The notes under the pieces are model-generated. The model did no database searches, was not told where the DNA came from, and saw only the letters and a program-made list of their open reading frames with translations. From positions 1-19,675 of the forward strand of contig CAZXVW010000062.1 of assembly GCA_964644025.1 (NCBI GenBank): 19,675 nt of DNA, given 5' to 3'. This DNA is from CAZXVW01 sp964644025 (GTDB taxonomy: Bacteria; Acidobacteriota; Terriglobia; Bryobacterales; Bryobacteraceae). The position numbers and the translations under genes were made by a program. Below are positions 9,279-16,215 of the stretch, one piece after another (the stretch's first letter is position 1; each line of letters begins with the position of its first letter).

Positions 9279-10028
9279 ATGCATAAGCTGGTTTTGCTAC
9301 GACATGGTGAAAGCGTTTGGAACAAGGAAAACCGGTTTACGGGGTGGACCGACGTGGACCTTTCTGAGAAAGGGATTGAGGAAGCCCACGAAGCCGGCCG
9401 GACCCTGAAACGCGAAGGGTATATCTTCGACATCGCCTACACTTCGGTGCTCAAGCGGGCCATCCGCACGCTGTGGATCACGCTCGACGAAATGGACCTG
9501 ATGTGGATCCCGGTCGTCCGGGACTGGCGCCTGAACGAACGGCACTACGGCGCGCTCCAGGGGCTGAACAAGGCCGAGACGGCGGAGAAGTTCGGCGAGG
9601 AGCAGGTAAAGATCTGGCGGCGCAGCTACGCCACCCGGCCGCCTGCCCTGGACCCCAGCGACGAGCGCTACCCGGGCCATGACCCGCGTTACGCCTCCCT
9701 GACGAAGGACCAGCTCCCGCTCACCGAGTGCCTCAAGGACACAGTGGCTCGCTTCTTACCGTCCTGGCACGAGGAGATCGCTCCCACGATCAAGGCTGGC
9801 AAGCGGGTCCTGATTTCCGCGCACGGCAACAGCTTGCGCGCCCTGGTGATGTACCTGGACAATATCTCGGAGGCCGACATCGTCGGACTGAACATCCCCA
9901 CCGGGATGCCGCTGGTCTACGAGCTGGACGAGGACCTCAAGCCGATCAAGAGCTACTACCTCGGCGATCCCGAAAAGGTGAAGGCGGCCATGGAAGCCGT
10001 CGCCGCTCAGGGTAAGAAGCGAAGCTGA
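9279..10028 (+). CDS. gpmA: 2,3-bisphosphoglycerate-dependent phosphoglycerate mutase
   Basis: A 249-residue cofactor-dependent mutase that converts 3-phosphoglycerate to 2-phosphoglycerate, the substrate of the enolase encoded just upstream. The histidine-phosphatase signature LVLLRHGESVWNKENRFTGW carries the phospho-accepting H9. The family block LNERHYGALQGLNKAET includes acid/base E87. The second active-site histidine is H182 in ISAHGNSLRALV. Length and the long insert (SYATRPPALDPSDERYPGHDPRY) match the dimeric/tetrameric GpmA type rather than short phosphatases. The start ATG follows AGGAGG with five bases between. The Lys/Arg-rich end KKRS is ordinary. A large hairpin follows 17 bases after the stop codon. 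Confidence 0.97.
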   Translation: MHKLVLLRHGESVWNKENRFTGWTDVDLSEKGIEEAHEAGRTLKREGYIFDIAYTSVLKRAIRTLWITLDEMDLMWIPVVRDWRLNERHYGALQGLNKAETAEKFGEEQVKIWRRSYATRPPALDPSDERYPGHDPRYASLTKDQLPLTECLKDTVARFLPSWHEEIAPTIKAGKRVLISAHGNSLRALVMYLDNISEADIVGLNIPTGMPLVYELDEDLKPIKSYYLGDPEKVKAAMEAVAAQGKKRS

Positions 10029-10045
10029 ATCACGGTTGGCGCAGT

Positions 10046-10103
10046 AAGCCGCGAATGCCGAGCGGTCGCAGCAGTTGGGGGCACCGGGTTGCATTCGCGG
10101 CTT
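10046..10103. terminator. 13-bp inverted repeat between converging gpmA and MNT genes
   Basis: AAGCCGCGAATGC (10046-10058) pairs exactly with GCATTCGCGGCTT (10091-10103) around a 32-base loop. On the plus strand it is followed by TCTC, giving a short CTTTCTC tail. On the minus strand it starts two bases after the MNT stop codon. It therefore probably ends both convergent transcripts. Confidence 0.7.
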
Positions 10104-10105
10104 TC

Positions 10106-10471
10106 TCAGCGATCCGCCCGCTCATAAACCCAGACCGTCTCGCGTTCCACAGTCCGCCGAAACCGTTCCCCGGCGAGCCGCTTCCATTCCGGTTGGGTGT
10201 AGACGAGGACCTCAGCCGGCACCGGCAGCTCCGCGGTGTCCCAGCCGGCCGCCCGCTCTTCGAACGGAGCAGTGGCACGCTCCACGATGACGATCAGGTC
10301 GAGGTCACTGCCGACGCCCCAGTCGCCGCGGGCGTAAGAACCGAAGTAGCCGATACGAACGACCTCGGGTCTTTGTGCACCCAGGCGCTGCGCCCACTCC
10401 CGTGCCGCCCGGGCCACCGTCTCACTGTCAGGCCATTTGAAGACGGACGAACTCAAGAATCTGACTGGCAT
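10106..10471 (-). CDS. MNT-type nucleotidyltransferase antitoxin
   Basis: A 121-residue minimal nucleotidyltransferase. The diagnostic GSx10DxD motif is intact: G44-S45 in GYFGSYARGDWGVGSDLDLI, with D56 and D58. A third acidic residue, E87, sits in PAEVLVYT, as expected for metal binding. In characterised type VII systems the MNT partner transfers AMP to a tyrosine of the HEPN toxin and so neutralises it; that role is inferred here from family and context. The ATG at 10471 starts inside the HEPN gene (44-base overlap, different frame), so the two are translationally coupled. The same frame remains open upstream to 10765, but that part is antisense-like Arg/Ser-rich sequence within the HEPN gene and is not counted. 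The stop lies next to the shared hairpin. Confidence 0.85.
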   Translation of the reverse strand: MPVRFLSSSVFKWPDSETVARAAREWAQRLGAQRPEVVRIGYFGSYARGDWGVGSDLDLIVIVERATAPFEERAAGWDTAELPVPAEVLVYTQPEWKRLAGERFRRTVERETVWVYERADR

Positions 10472-10817
10472 GGTCGATCGCCTGCTGGCTCTGGAGGCCG
10501 CTGTAGTGCTCGAAGGGCGCTCCCTCAGGGTGTCCATTCGGATACCGGGTGGGGATATAGTAGCCGTCCAGCACGTGAGCCGCGTCGATGAGTAGAGCCG
10601 GAGCGCGAACCTCGGCGGGGAGCTCGGCCAGCAAGCGCGCCACCACGTGTCCCCACGCTTCCTGCCCCCGGGCCAAATGCAGGGCCTTCGCCGCTTTCTC
10701 GGCCGCCTGATGTGCGGCGAAACACGCCCACTCGTGCTTGCCCGCCCCCGCAGATTCCTGGGCATGCTCCAGGTCGCGCTCCGCCTGCTGGAACCAGTCC
10801 CGCGCCCGATTCGGCAT
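10428..10817 (-). CDS. HEPN-domain toxin of an HEPN-MNT pair
   Basis: A 129-residue all-helical HEPN protein: RARDWFQQAERDLEHA, WACFAAHQAAEKAAKALHL (about 30-48) and the C-terminal YYIPTRYPNGHPEGAPF (about 86-102), followed by a last helix. This is the layout of HEPN proteins encoded beside MNT nucleotidyltransferases, many of which are RNases. An R-x4-H spacing is present (R91, H96), matching the general HEPN nuclease motif, though the Tyr of the Rx4HxY form is not at the next position. Whether it is an active nuclease is therefore open. I chose ATG at 10817 because it begins the conserved helix and has GGAAGG upstream; the frame is open to 10955 but that extension is unrelated in character. 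The gene is divergent from the nitrilase-like gene, 140 bases away. Confidence 0.85.
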   Translation of the reverse strand: MPNRARDWFQQAERDLEHAQESAGAGKHEWACFAAHQAAEKAAKALHLARGQEAWGHVVARLLAELPAEVRAPALLIDAAHVLDGYYIPTRYPNGHPEGAPFEHYSGLQSQQAIDHASQILEFVRLQMA

Positions 10818-10893
10818 TCTGCCTTCCGAGGATAACAGGTTCACGCCGCCCGGGCGAGCGGAATCATTCTCGCGGGTGGCATCATGAAAAGGA

Positions 10894-10930
10894 GCTGGAA
10901 ACAGCGGTTCCAGCGCCGGTTCCCCAGTAC
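10894..10930 (+). promoter_or_regulatory. tandem hairpins in the nitrilase leader
   Basis: GCTGGAA (10894-10900) and TTCCAGC (10908-10914) form a perfect 7-bp stem with a seven-base loop. A smaller CCCC/GGGG hairpin follows within about 15 bases, just upstream of the AGGAGG ribosome site of the nitrilase gene. They could control translation or mRNA stability; no known riboswitch or attenuator class is recognised. Confidence 0.35.
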
Positions 10931-10957
10931 GGGGAAAAGGCCACATAGGAGGCAACC

Positions 10958-11920
10958 ATGCGCATGATCAAGATCGGCGCCGCGCAGTTCGAGGCCCGCG
11001 ACGCCGATAAAGATTACAACCTTTCTCGTATCGAGGCACTCGCTCGCATCGCCGCCGACGACGGGGCCGAGCTGGTTTCCTTCCACGAATGCTCGATCAC
11101 CGGCTATACCTTCCTGGAGAATCTCACCCGGGACGAAATCGCCGCGCTCGCCGAACCGGTCCCGGGCGGAGATTCCATCCAGCGGTTGGCGGCGATGGCT
11201 GCCTCGCTGGGCGTGACGTTGGGCGCGGGACTGATCGAGACCGACGACGGGCGGCTGTACAACACATACGTGGCCGTCAACGGCGGCGGCCTGATCGCCA
11301 AGCATCGCAAGATCCATGCCTTTATCAACGAGGCAATCACCTGTGGGGACCGCTACACGGTTTTCGACCACGCCGGCTGCCGCTTCGGCATCCTTACCTG
11401 TTACGATAACAACCTGCCGGAAAACGTCCGGATCACCGCCATGATGGGCGCCGAGATTATCCTGATGCCCCACGTCACCGGCTGCCTCCCCTCGCCGATG
11501 CCCGGCCGCGGGACGGTGGACCCGAAGATCTGGGCCAACCGCGAACTCGATCCCGTCCGCTGCCGCCAGGAGTTCGACGGCCCCAAGGGCCGTGGCTGGA
11601 TCCTGCGCTGGCTGCCGGCGCGCACTTATGAAAATGGAGTGTACGGTATCTACACCAACCCGATCGGCGTCGACGGCGGCACCATCAAACCCGGCGGCTC
11701 GATGATCCTGGACCCGTTCGGCGAAATCCTGGCCGAGTGCCGCCGGCTGGGTGACGATGTCGTAGTGGCCACCCTGGACCCGGAAAAGATCAAGGTGGCC
11801 TCCGGGCAGTCCTACATTCGCGCCCGCCGGCCGGAGCTTTACGCAAAGATGGTGGAGCCGAACCCGGCTCTCGGCCCCGGCGGACGGCCGCAGGTGTGGT
11901 GGAAAAAGCACCGGAGCTAA
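10958..11920 (+). CDS. carbon-nitrogen hydrolase (nitrilase superfamily)
   Basis: A 320-residue cytosolic amidase-type enzyme. The three catalytic residues of the superfamily are all present: E44 in VSFHECSITGY, K118 in AKHRKIHAF, and nucleophile C148 in GILTCYDNNLPE. The opening IKIGAAQFEARDADKDYNLSR is the usual first beta strand and helix. Length fits single-domain amidases such as N-carbamoyl hydrolases or aliphatic amidases. An insertion around 170-215 (TGCLPSPMPGRGTVDP and a Trp-rich stretch) may shape the substrate pocket; the substrate is unknown. The ATG follows TAGGAGG at good spacing; a second ATG two codons later is possible. The amino-acid permease gene starts 50 bases after the stop, suggesting that uptake and hydrolysis of a nitrogen compound are linked. 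Confidence 0.88.
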   Translation: MRMIKIGAAQFEARDADKDYNLSRIEALARIAADDGAELVSFHECSITGYTFLENLTRDEIAALAEPVPGGDSIQRLAAMAASLGVTLGAGLIETDDGRLYNTYVAVNGGGLIAKHRKIHAFINEAITCGDRYTVFDHAGCRFGILTCYDNNLPENVRITAMMGAEIILMPHVTGCLPSPMPGRGTVDPKIWANRELDPVRCRQEFDGPKGRGWILRWLPARTYENGVYGIYTNPIGVDGGTIKPGGSMILDPFGEILAECRRLGDDVVVATLDPEKIKVASGQSYIRARRPELYAKMVEPNPALGPGGRPQVWWKKHRS

Positions 11921-11954
11921 CCGGCGGCGGCACGGACCGCGCCGCTGAATGTGA

Positions 11955-11960
11955 TAGCCT
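11955..11960 (+). promoter_or_regulatory. possible -10 element of the permease gene
   Basis: TAGCCT in the context TGTGATAGCCT ends nine bases before the permease ATG. Initiation at normal distance would leave a leader of zero to three bases, and no ribosome site is visible. The permease may thus be made from its own near-leaderless transcript as well as by read-through from the nitrilase gene. Confidence 0.35.
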
Positions 11961-11969
11961 GTTCCTCGC

Positions 11970-13382
11970 ATGTCTGATAGCCCGAAACCGACTTTGCACC
12001 GCCGGCTCGGCGTGCTCAACGCCACCTCGATCAACATGTCGAACATGGTCGGGATCGGCCCGTTCATCGCCATCCCGCTCATTCTGGCGACACTGGCGGG
12101 GCCGCAATCCTACCTCGCCTGGCTGGTTGGCGTCATCATCGCCTTGTCCGACGGGCTGGTGGTGGCCGAACTCGGCGCGGCGCTGCCGGCTGCCGGCGGT
12201 ACGTACATCTTTTTGCGGGAAGGCTTCGGGCCGAGCCGGTGGGGACGCCTGCTGGCGTTTCTGTTCGTCTGGCAACTGCTGTTTGCCGGACCGCTGGAAA
12301 TCGCCAGCGGTAACATCGGCCTGGTGCAATACCTGAAGGTCTTCTGGCCCTCGATGACCGCGTTCCAGATGAAGCTGGCCGCCGCGGGAGTCGGCGCGTT
12401 TCTCATCTTCACGCTGTACCGGAAGATCACCGACATCGCCAAGATCATGCTGGGGCTCTGGATCACCATGATCGTCACCACCGGCTGGGTGATCGTCACC
12501 GGCGTCATCCATTTCAACCCGGCGCTGGCCTTCAGCCTCCCGCCGGACGCTTTCCGACTCACGCCGCACTTTTTCCAGGGCCTGGGGCAAGGCACGGCCA
12601 ACGTGCTGTACCTGTTCCTCGGCTACTACCAGGTTTGCTACCTGGGGGCCGAGATCCGCGAGCCCGGCCGCACGATACCGCGGGCCGTCGTCTATTCGAT
12701 CCTCGGCGTCACCGTCATCGACGTGGCCCTCTCGTTCAGCTTCATCGGCGTGGTTCCCTGGCGCGAGGCGATGGCCTCGCAGTCCGTTGGCGCGGAGTTC
12801 ATGGCCCGGGTCTACGGGCCGTGGGCGGGGCAGTTACTGGCCGGGATGATCGTGGTGACGGCGTTCGCCTCCATCTTCGCGCTGCTGCTGGGATACTCGC
12901 GCGTGCCCTACGCCGTGGCCCGGGACGGGATCTTCCTGCGGTGGTTCGGAGAACTGCATCCGACCAAGGAGTTCCCCCACCGCTCGCTGCTGCTGGTGGG
13001 CCTGGCAGCTATCGTCGCCAGCTTCTTTGCGCTCCAGGATGTGATCCTCGCCCTGATGGCGGCGCGCATCGTCATCCAGTTCATCGCGCACACGGTGGCC
13101 CTGTTTCTGATCCGCGCGAAGCGGCCGGACATCCAGCGGCCATTCAAGATGTGGTTCTATCCGCTGCCAGCGCTGATTTCCCTGGGCGGCTACGTTTACG
13201 TCTTCTCCTCGCTCGGCCTCCGCTTCATCCTCTTTGGCCTGCTGACGCTGGCCGTCGGCGCCGCTGTCTACCTGGTGGTGGCGCGGCGCCAGCGCGAATG
13301 GCCGTTCGCCGACCCCGCGCCTCCTCCGCCGCCGGTTCCGCGCACGCCGCCAACATCGCCAGCCGCCGGAAGCGCCCCATGA
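11970..13382 (+). CDS. APC-superfamily amino-acid permease
   Basis: A 470-residue inner-membrane transporter with about twelve hydrophobic segments. The first helix carries the broken-helix glycine motif of the family (MVGIGPFIAIPLI, G28-G30), which in characterised members binds the amino-acid backbone. Later blocks include LSDGLVVAELGAALPAAGGTYIFLREGFG (TM2-TM3 region) and YYQVCYLGAEIREPGRTIPRAV, both typical of amino-acid/polyamine/organocation permeases. The substrate is unknown. The C-terminus after the last helix is a Pro-rich tail (PAPPPPPVPRTPPTSPA), predicted cytosolic and disordered. The ATG at 11970 has no Shine-Dalgarno sequence, but the next residues fit the usual polar N-terminus before TM1. 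Position 50 bases after the nitrilase-like gene suggests related substrates. Confidence 0.9.
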   Translation: MSDSPKPTLHRRLGVLNATSINMSNMVGIGPFIAIPLILATLAGPQSYLAWLVGVIIALSDGLVVAELGAALPAAGGTYIFLREGFGPSRWGRLLAFLFVWQLLFAGPLEIASGNIGLVQYLKVFWPSMTAFQMKLAAAGVGAFLIFTLYRKITDIAKIMLGLWITMIVTTGWVIVTGVIHFNPALAFSLPPDAFRLTPHFFQGLGQGTANVLYLFLGYYQVCYLGAEIREPGRTIPRAVVYSILGVTVIDVALSFSFIGVVPWREAMASQSVGAEFMARVYGPWAGQLLAGMIVVTAFASIFALLLGYSRVPYAVARDGIFLRWFGELHPTKEFPHRSLLLVGLAAIVASFFALQDVILALMAARIVIQFIAHTVALFLIRAKRPDIQRPFKMWFYPLPALISLGGYVYVFSSLGLRFILFGLLTLAVGAAVYLVVARRQREWPFADPAPPPPPVPRTPPTSPAAGSAP

Positions 13383-13420
13383 GCCGGGATCCGGACATGG
13401 CCACCGCGCCGGCTCACTGA

Positions 13421-13437
13421 ACCGGCCCACCGCCGGT
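13421..13437 (+). terminator. short GC hairpin after the permease gene
   Basis: ACCGGC (13421-13426) and GCCGGT (13432-13437) form a 6-bp stem with a five-base loop, 38 bases past the stop codon. A second repeat, GAGCCGG/CCGGCTC (13381-13387/13409-13415), overlaps the stop. Neither is followed by a T tract. Confidence 0.35.
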
Positions 13438-13839
13438 GCGGCTGACCGCTTTCACCGAAAACAATTCTTACGAGTTAACAGGAGAAATTATCGCTGGATG
13501 AGAAAAGCGGGCAAAAAAACACACAGGGCGGCCCGGTATTCCCGGCTTGCCATGCGTGAAACCAGCCTCCACGCCTTCATCATGCGCGTTGTGCGCCGTC
13601 ACGCCTTGCGTGCTCGTTATCCGGTCGTCCGCTGGCTTCTCCATCTTGCCGGCAAGCGGGCTCCGCGCCGCCCCCGGTCACTGTACGGCTCTATTCTCAC
13701 CTCCTTGCCGGCCTCTCCGCCGGCTTCAGAAAGTGCCTCGTTAGGAACCGGACTACCCGATTCCAATTCAATTTTGCCCCGAGATCCTGCGCATGTCAAT
13801 AGGAAACTGAACTCCCGCGTAATGGTTACGCTGAAGACC
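13438..13839. other. 402-bp stretch without a convincing gene
   Basis: An open plus frame begins at 13498 and runs on into the antisense of the next gene. Its AGGAG (13480-13484) is 13 bases from the ATG, its composition is Arg/Pro/Ser-rich and no family is recognised, so I do not call it. The stretch holds a perfect 12-bp palindrome, CTTGCCGGCAAG (13645-13656), and is locally less GC-rich at both edges. It lies between two converging transcription units. A decayed element is possible but unproven. Confidence 0.45.
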
Positions 13840-14493
13840 CTATTTTTTCGCCGGCACGCCGAGAATTTTCACCCGGCGGAACTGGCCCATGTCGAAGAAG
13901 CTTCCCAGGCCGACCTTCCCGGCTCGGAGACTCAGGTCCACGGCCCGCAAGGAAGGCAGCGCCCGGCCGTTGACCGACACGCTGACGCTCCCCGTGGTTC
14001 CGTCATAAACCAGCCGCACCTTGTGCCAGTCTTCACTGGTGAGCGCCGGGGGGCCATCCAAGGGGCTGATGCGGACGCGGTCGCCACCGAACACGTGAAA
14101 AATCCCATTGTGGACGGCGACCTGACGGCCGCTGTCCACCGACAGGTGCGCGTAGTTGAAGTGCGCCGCGTCCTGGTAGGCGTAAACCAGGATCAGCGAC
14201 GTGTGCCGGTGGCGCGCCGCCTCCGGTTCTTTCTTGACCTCGGCCTCGAGGGTGACCTTGATGAAGTCCGGAGTATCGGCAAGCGCGAACTGCGTGGGCC
14301 GCCGGGGCGACCGCGAGGGCCGGGGCACCAGCAACTCCAGGGTCGGTACGCCGTCGACGGTTGCCACTTTCCAGTCCGAGGCCACCGGCACCGTCCAGCG
14401 GTAGCCGAAGGCCTCAATTGTGGCGGCGCCAGCCCCCGGCAGTGACATCACCAGCACCAGCGCCGCGGCCGTCGCGAGCTTCATCCCGCGCAT
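13840..14493 (-). CDS. secreted LamG-like (concanavalin-fold) protein
   Basis: A 217-residue exported protein. The N-terminus is a signal peptide (MRGMKLATAAALVLVMSLPGAGA, cut before TIEAFG). The body is beta-rich, with the hallmarks of LamG/DUF1080-type sandwich domains: FIKVTLEAEVKK, YQDAAHFNYAHLSV, WHKVRLVYDGTTGSVSVSVNG and a closing AGKVGLGSFFDMGQFRRVKI. These domains bind or cleave carbohydrate in some families, but no catalytic set can be identified, so a specific role is not claimed. I chose the start at 14493 because AGGG lies a few bases upstream and it is ten bases after the stop of the preceding gene. ATG at 14484 is an alternative and the frame is open further upstream. It is the second gene of a two-gene minus-strand unit. 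Confidence 0.75.
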   Translation of the reverse strand: MRGMKLATAAALVLVMSLPGAGAATIEAFGYRWTVPVASDWKVATVDGVPTLELLVPRPSRSPRRPTQFALADTPDFIKVTLEAEVKKEPEAARHRHTSLILVYAYQDAAHFNYAHLSVDSGRQVAVHNGIFHVFGGDRVRISPLDGPPALTSEDWHKVRLVYDGTTGSVSVSVNGRALPSLRAVDLSLRAGKVGLGSFFDMGQFRRVKILGVPAKK

Positions 14494-14503
14494 GAACGCC
14501 CTG

Positions 14504-14857
14504 CTAACTGCCCCGGGTGGCGGTAAACGTTCCCGAGTACTGGTCGAACTGCCATTCCCCCGAGATCCGGCCATCCTTCAGCTTGCCATGAATAATCAGA
14601 TCCGCTGTGAAACCGGCCTCCTCGGAATAGTAAGGGAACTTCAGCGAAAGTTCGCCTGCCTTGTAAGTGCCCTTGACCGGCACTTCCCCGCCAACCGTTC
14701 CGGTTACCTCCTCGCCGCTGAGCTTCAGCGTGATGGGCGCCTCGCGCACCCCGGCCTCAGTGTCGAAGGTGAAGTTCCAGGTTCCATCGATGCCGGCCGC
14801 GACGGCCATTCCCGCAATCAATATCAACCCGAGGGCCACTCTTGACAGGTCTCTCAT
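14504..14857 (-). CDS. small secreted beta-rich protein
   Basis: A 117-residue protein with a signal peptide (MRDLSRVALGLILIAGMAVAAG). It is followed by a compact domain with alternating beta strands: IDGTWNFTFDTEAG, APITLKLSGEEVTGTVGGEVPVKGTY, ELSLKFPY, LIIHGKLKDGRISGEWQF and YSGTFTATRG. The repeated G-x-W and strand-turn-strand pattern is lipocalin-like. Short secreted proteins of this type seem frequent in Solibacter-like genomes, but no function is known to me. The ATG follows GGAGAAGAG in the leader. The LamG-like gene begins ten bases downstream of its stop, so the two exported proteins are probably made together. The unit is divergent from the dehydrogenase gene, 97 bases away. Confidence 0.75.
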   Translation of the reverse strand: MRDLSRVALGLILIAGMAVAAGIDGTWNFTFDTEAGVREAPITLKLSGEEVTGTVGGEVPVKGTYKAGELSLKFPYYSEEAGFTADLIIHGKLKDGRISGEWQFDQYSGTFTATRGS

Positions 14858-14921
14858 CTCTTCTCCACTCCAGTTGAGTTATAGGAATTCCGCCTCAGGA
14901 TATCACACTGAAACCGGCCGG

Positions 14922-14949
14922 TTCACCGGTATGGTATGTTCGGTATGTT
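14922..14949 (+). promoter_or_regulatory. promoter of a leaderless dehydrogenase transcript
   Basis: TTCACC (14922-14927; 4 of 6 to TTGACA) and TATGTT (14944-14949) are 16 bases apart, and the box ends five bases before the dehydrogenase ATG. Transcription would begin at or next to the A of the ATG, and no ribosome site is present. A second TATGTT (14935-14940) results from the tandem repeat GGTATGTTC-GGTATGTTT. Confidence 0.5.
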
Positions 14950-14954
14950 TCGCC

Positions 14955-15734
14955 ATGGAGATACGAGACAAGGTGTGCCTGGTCACCGGCGCCGGCACCG
15001 GCATCGGCCGCGGCATCGCGGTGGAGCTGGCGCGCCGCGGCGCCCGCGTGGTCGTGAACTACCCTTCCGAAACCACCGGCCCCGAGGAAACCATCGCCGA
15101 AATCGCCGGCTTCGGCGGCCGCGCCCTCCCCGTCCGGGCCGACATTGCTGAGACGGAGGAACGGGAAGCGATGTTCGAGACGGTGCTCGGCGAGTTCGGC
15201 CGGCTGGACGTGCTGGTGAACAATGCCGCCTTCGATCCCGGCGAGATGGACGTCTTCGATGTCAGCGAAGAGCTTTTCGACCGCGTCCTGGCGGTCAACC
15301 TGAAGGGTCCCTTCTTCTGCGCGCTCACCGCCGCCCGCGCCATGATCCGGCAAGGCGGAGGCGGCCGGATCATCAACATCAGTTCGATCCACGGGCAACA
15401 AAGTCTGCCCCGGCATGCCCCCTATTCGCTCTCCAAGGGAGGCCTGGACACCATGACGCGGCAACTGGCCATTGACCTCGCCCCGTACCACATCAACGTG
15501 AACACCGTGGCCCCGGGCTTCATCGAGGTGGAGCGCACCATCCGGGCCGAGCGGCACTACGACCGGGAGGAAATGGGAAAGCGCATTCCCGCCGGCCGGG
15601 TGGGCCTGCCCACCGACATCGCCAGCCTGGTCTGCTACCTGGCCTCCGAGGAAGCCGGTTTCATCACCGGCCAGGTGATCTTGTGCGACGGCGGCAGCTC
15701 CGTCTGGATGTCGTTCTCGGGCCAGCACTTCTGA
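14955..15734 (+). CDS. short-chain dehydrogenase/reductase
   Basis: A 259-residue classical SDR oxidoreductase. The cofactor motif TGAGTGIGRG (11-20) and NNAA (89-92) are present. The catalytic tetrad is complete: N115, S144 (NISSIHG), Y157 and K161 (YSLSK). The C-terminal GQVILCDGGSSVW is typical of the glucose-1-dehydrogenase/3-oxoacyl-ACP-reductase-like branch; the true substrate, probably a sugar or other alcohol, cannot be decided. The segment RVVVNYPSET after the second strand lacks an acidic residue at the strand end, which hints at NADP(H). I chose the ATG at 14955 because it starts the first beta strand (MEIRDKVCLVTG). The frame is open upstream to 14667, but that is antisense of the neighbouring gene. 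It looks leaderless. Confidence 0.92.
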   Translation: MEIRDKVCLVTGAGTGIGRGIAVELARRGARVVVNYPSETTGPEETIAEIAGFGGRALPVRADIAETEEREAMFETVLGEFGRLDVLVNNAAFDPGEMDVFDVSEELFDRVLAVNLKGPFFCALTAARAMIRQGGGGRIINISSIHGQQSLPRHAPYSLSKGGLDTMTRQLAIDLAPYHINVNTVAPGFIEVERTIRAERHYDREEMGKRIPAGRVGLPTDIASLVCYLASEEAGFITGQVILCDGGSSVWMSFSGQHF

Positions 15735-15862
15735 GCCCCCGCTCGCCTGGCCGCGCCGCCGCGTTCCGCATCTTCTCCTGAGTTTCGCCTGAAACCGTAC
15801 CTCATGCCACCGGCGTCAATAAGAATGAAACAAACAGAACCTAGAAAAGGAGGAACGCGAAG

Positions 15863-16183
15863 ATGAGACTGCTTCTGGCTTTAGTGGCTGCCGCGGGGCT
15901 CGCCTTCGCGGGCAGCGTCCAACAGCATAAAGTTCGTTTGAATGACACCTATGTCGTCCAGGAAAAGGTTCTCGAGCCCGGCCAGTACAAGGTGGTCATC
16001 GAGGGCGAGCATGCCACCATCAAGAAGGGCAAGGACGAGATCCTGAAGGACGTGAAGGTCGTTACCGTCCCGGCTAAGTTCAATTACACGGCGGTTGGAT
16101 CGCGGACGGAGAACGGCAAGCGCGAACTGACTGAGATTCAAATCGGAGGCACTCGCCAGAAACTGGTGTTTGTAGAAAGCTGA
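15863..16183 (+). CDS. small secreted acidobacterial-type protein
   Basis: A 106-residue exported protein. The signal peptide is MRLLLALVAAAGLAFAG, with cleavage near AFAG-S. The mature part is beta-rich with the pattern VRLNDTYVVQEKVLEPGQYKVVIEG, ATIKKGKDEILKDVKVVTV, FNYTAVGS and a closing ELTEIQIGGTRQKLVFV. I recognise this arrangement (a laid-down LEPGxYKV strand, a conserved central ATIKKG turn and an EIxxGGTxxKLVF end) from small secreted proteins of Acidobacteriota whose function is unknown. AGGAGG with good spacing precedes the ATG, and a strong terminator follows, so it is a well-expressed single-gene unit. The promoter may lie in the AT-rich segment around 15818-15835. Confidence 0.85.
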   Translation: MRLLLALVAAAGLAFAGSVQQHKVRLNDTYVVQEKVLEPGQYKVVIEGEHATIKKGKDEILKDVKVVTVPAKFNYTAVGSRTENGKRELTEIQIGGTRQKLVFVES

Positions 16184-16215
16184 TGCTCTGATGAGCTCCT
16201 TCGACTGATTGACCT

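Noticed and set aside
10841..12082. 413-codon minus-strand frame across the nitrilase-like gene
   Set aside because: Antisense of a gene with a complete catalytic triad.
12635..13420. 261-codon plus frame inside the permease gene
   Set aside because: Out-of-frame Arg/Gly-rich translation of the permease coding sequence.
13498..14445. 315-codon plus frame
   Set aside because: Its second half is antisense of the LamG-like gene; its first half has a poorly spaced ribosome site and no homology signal that I can see.
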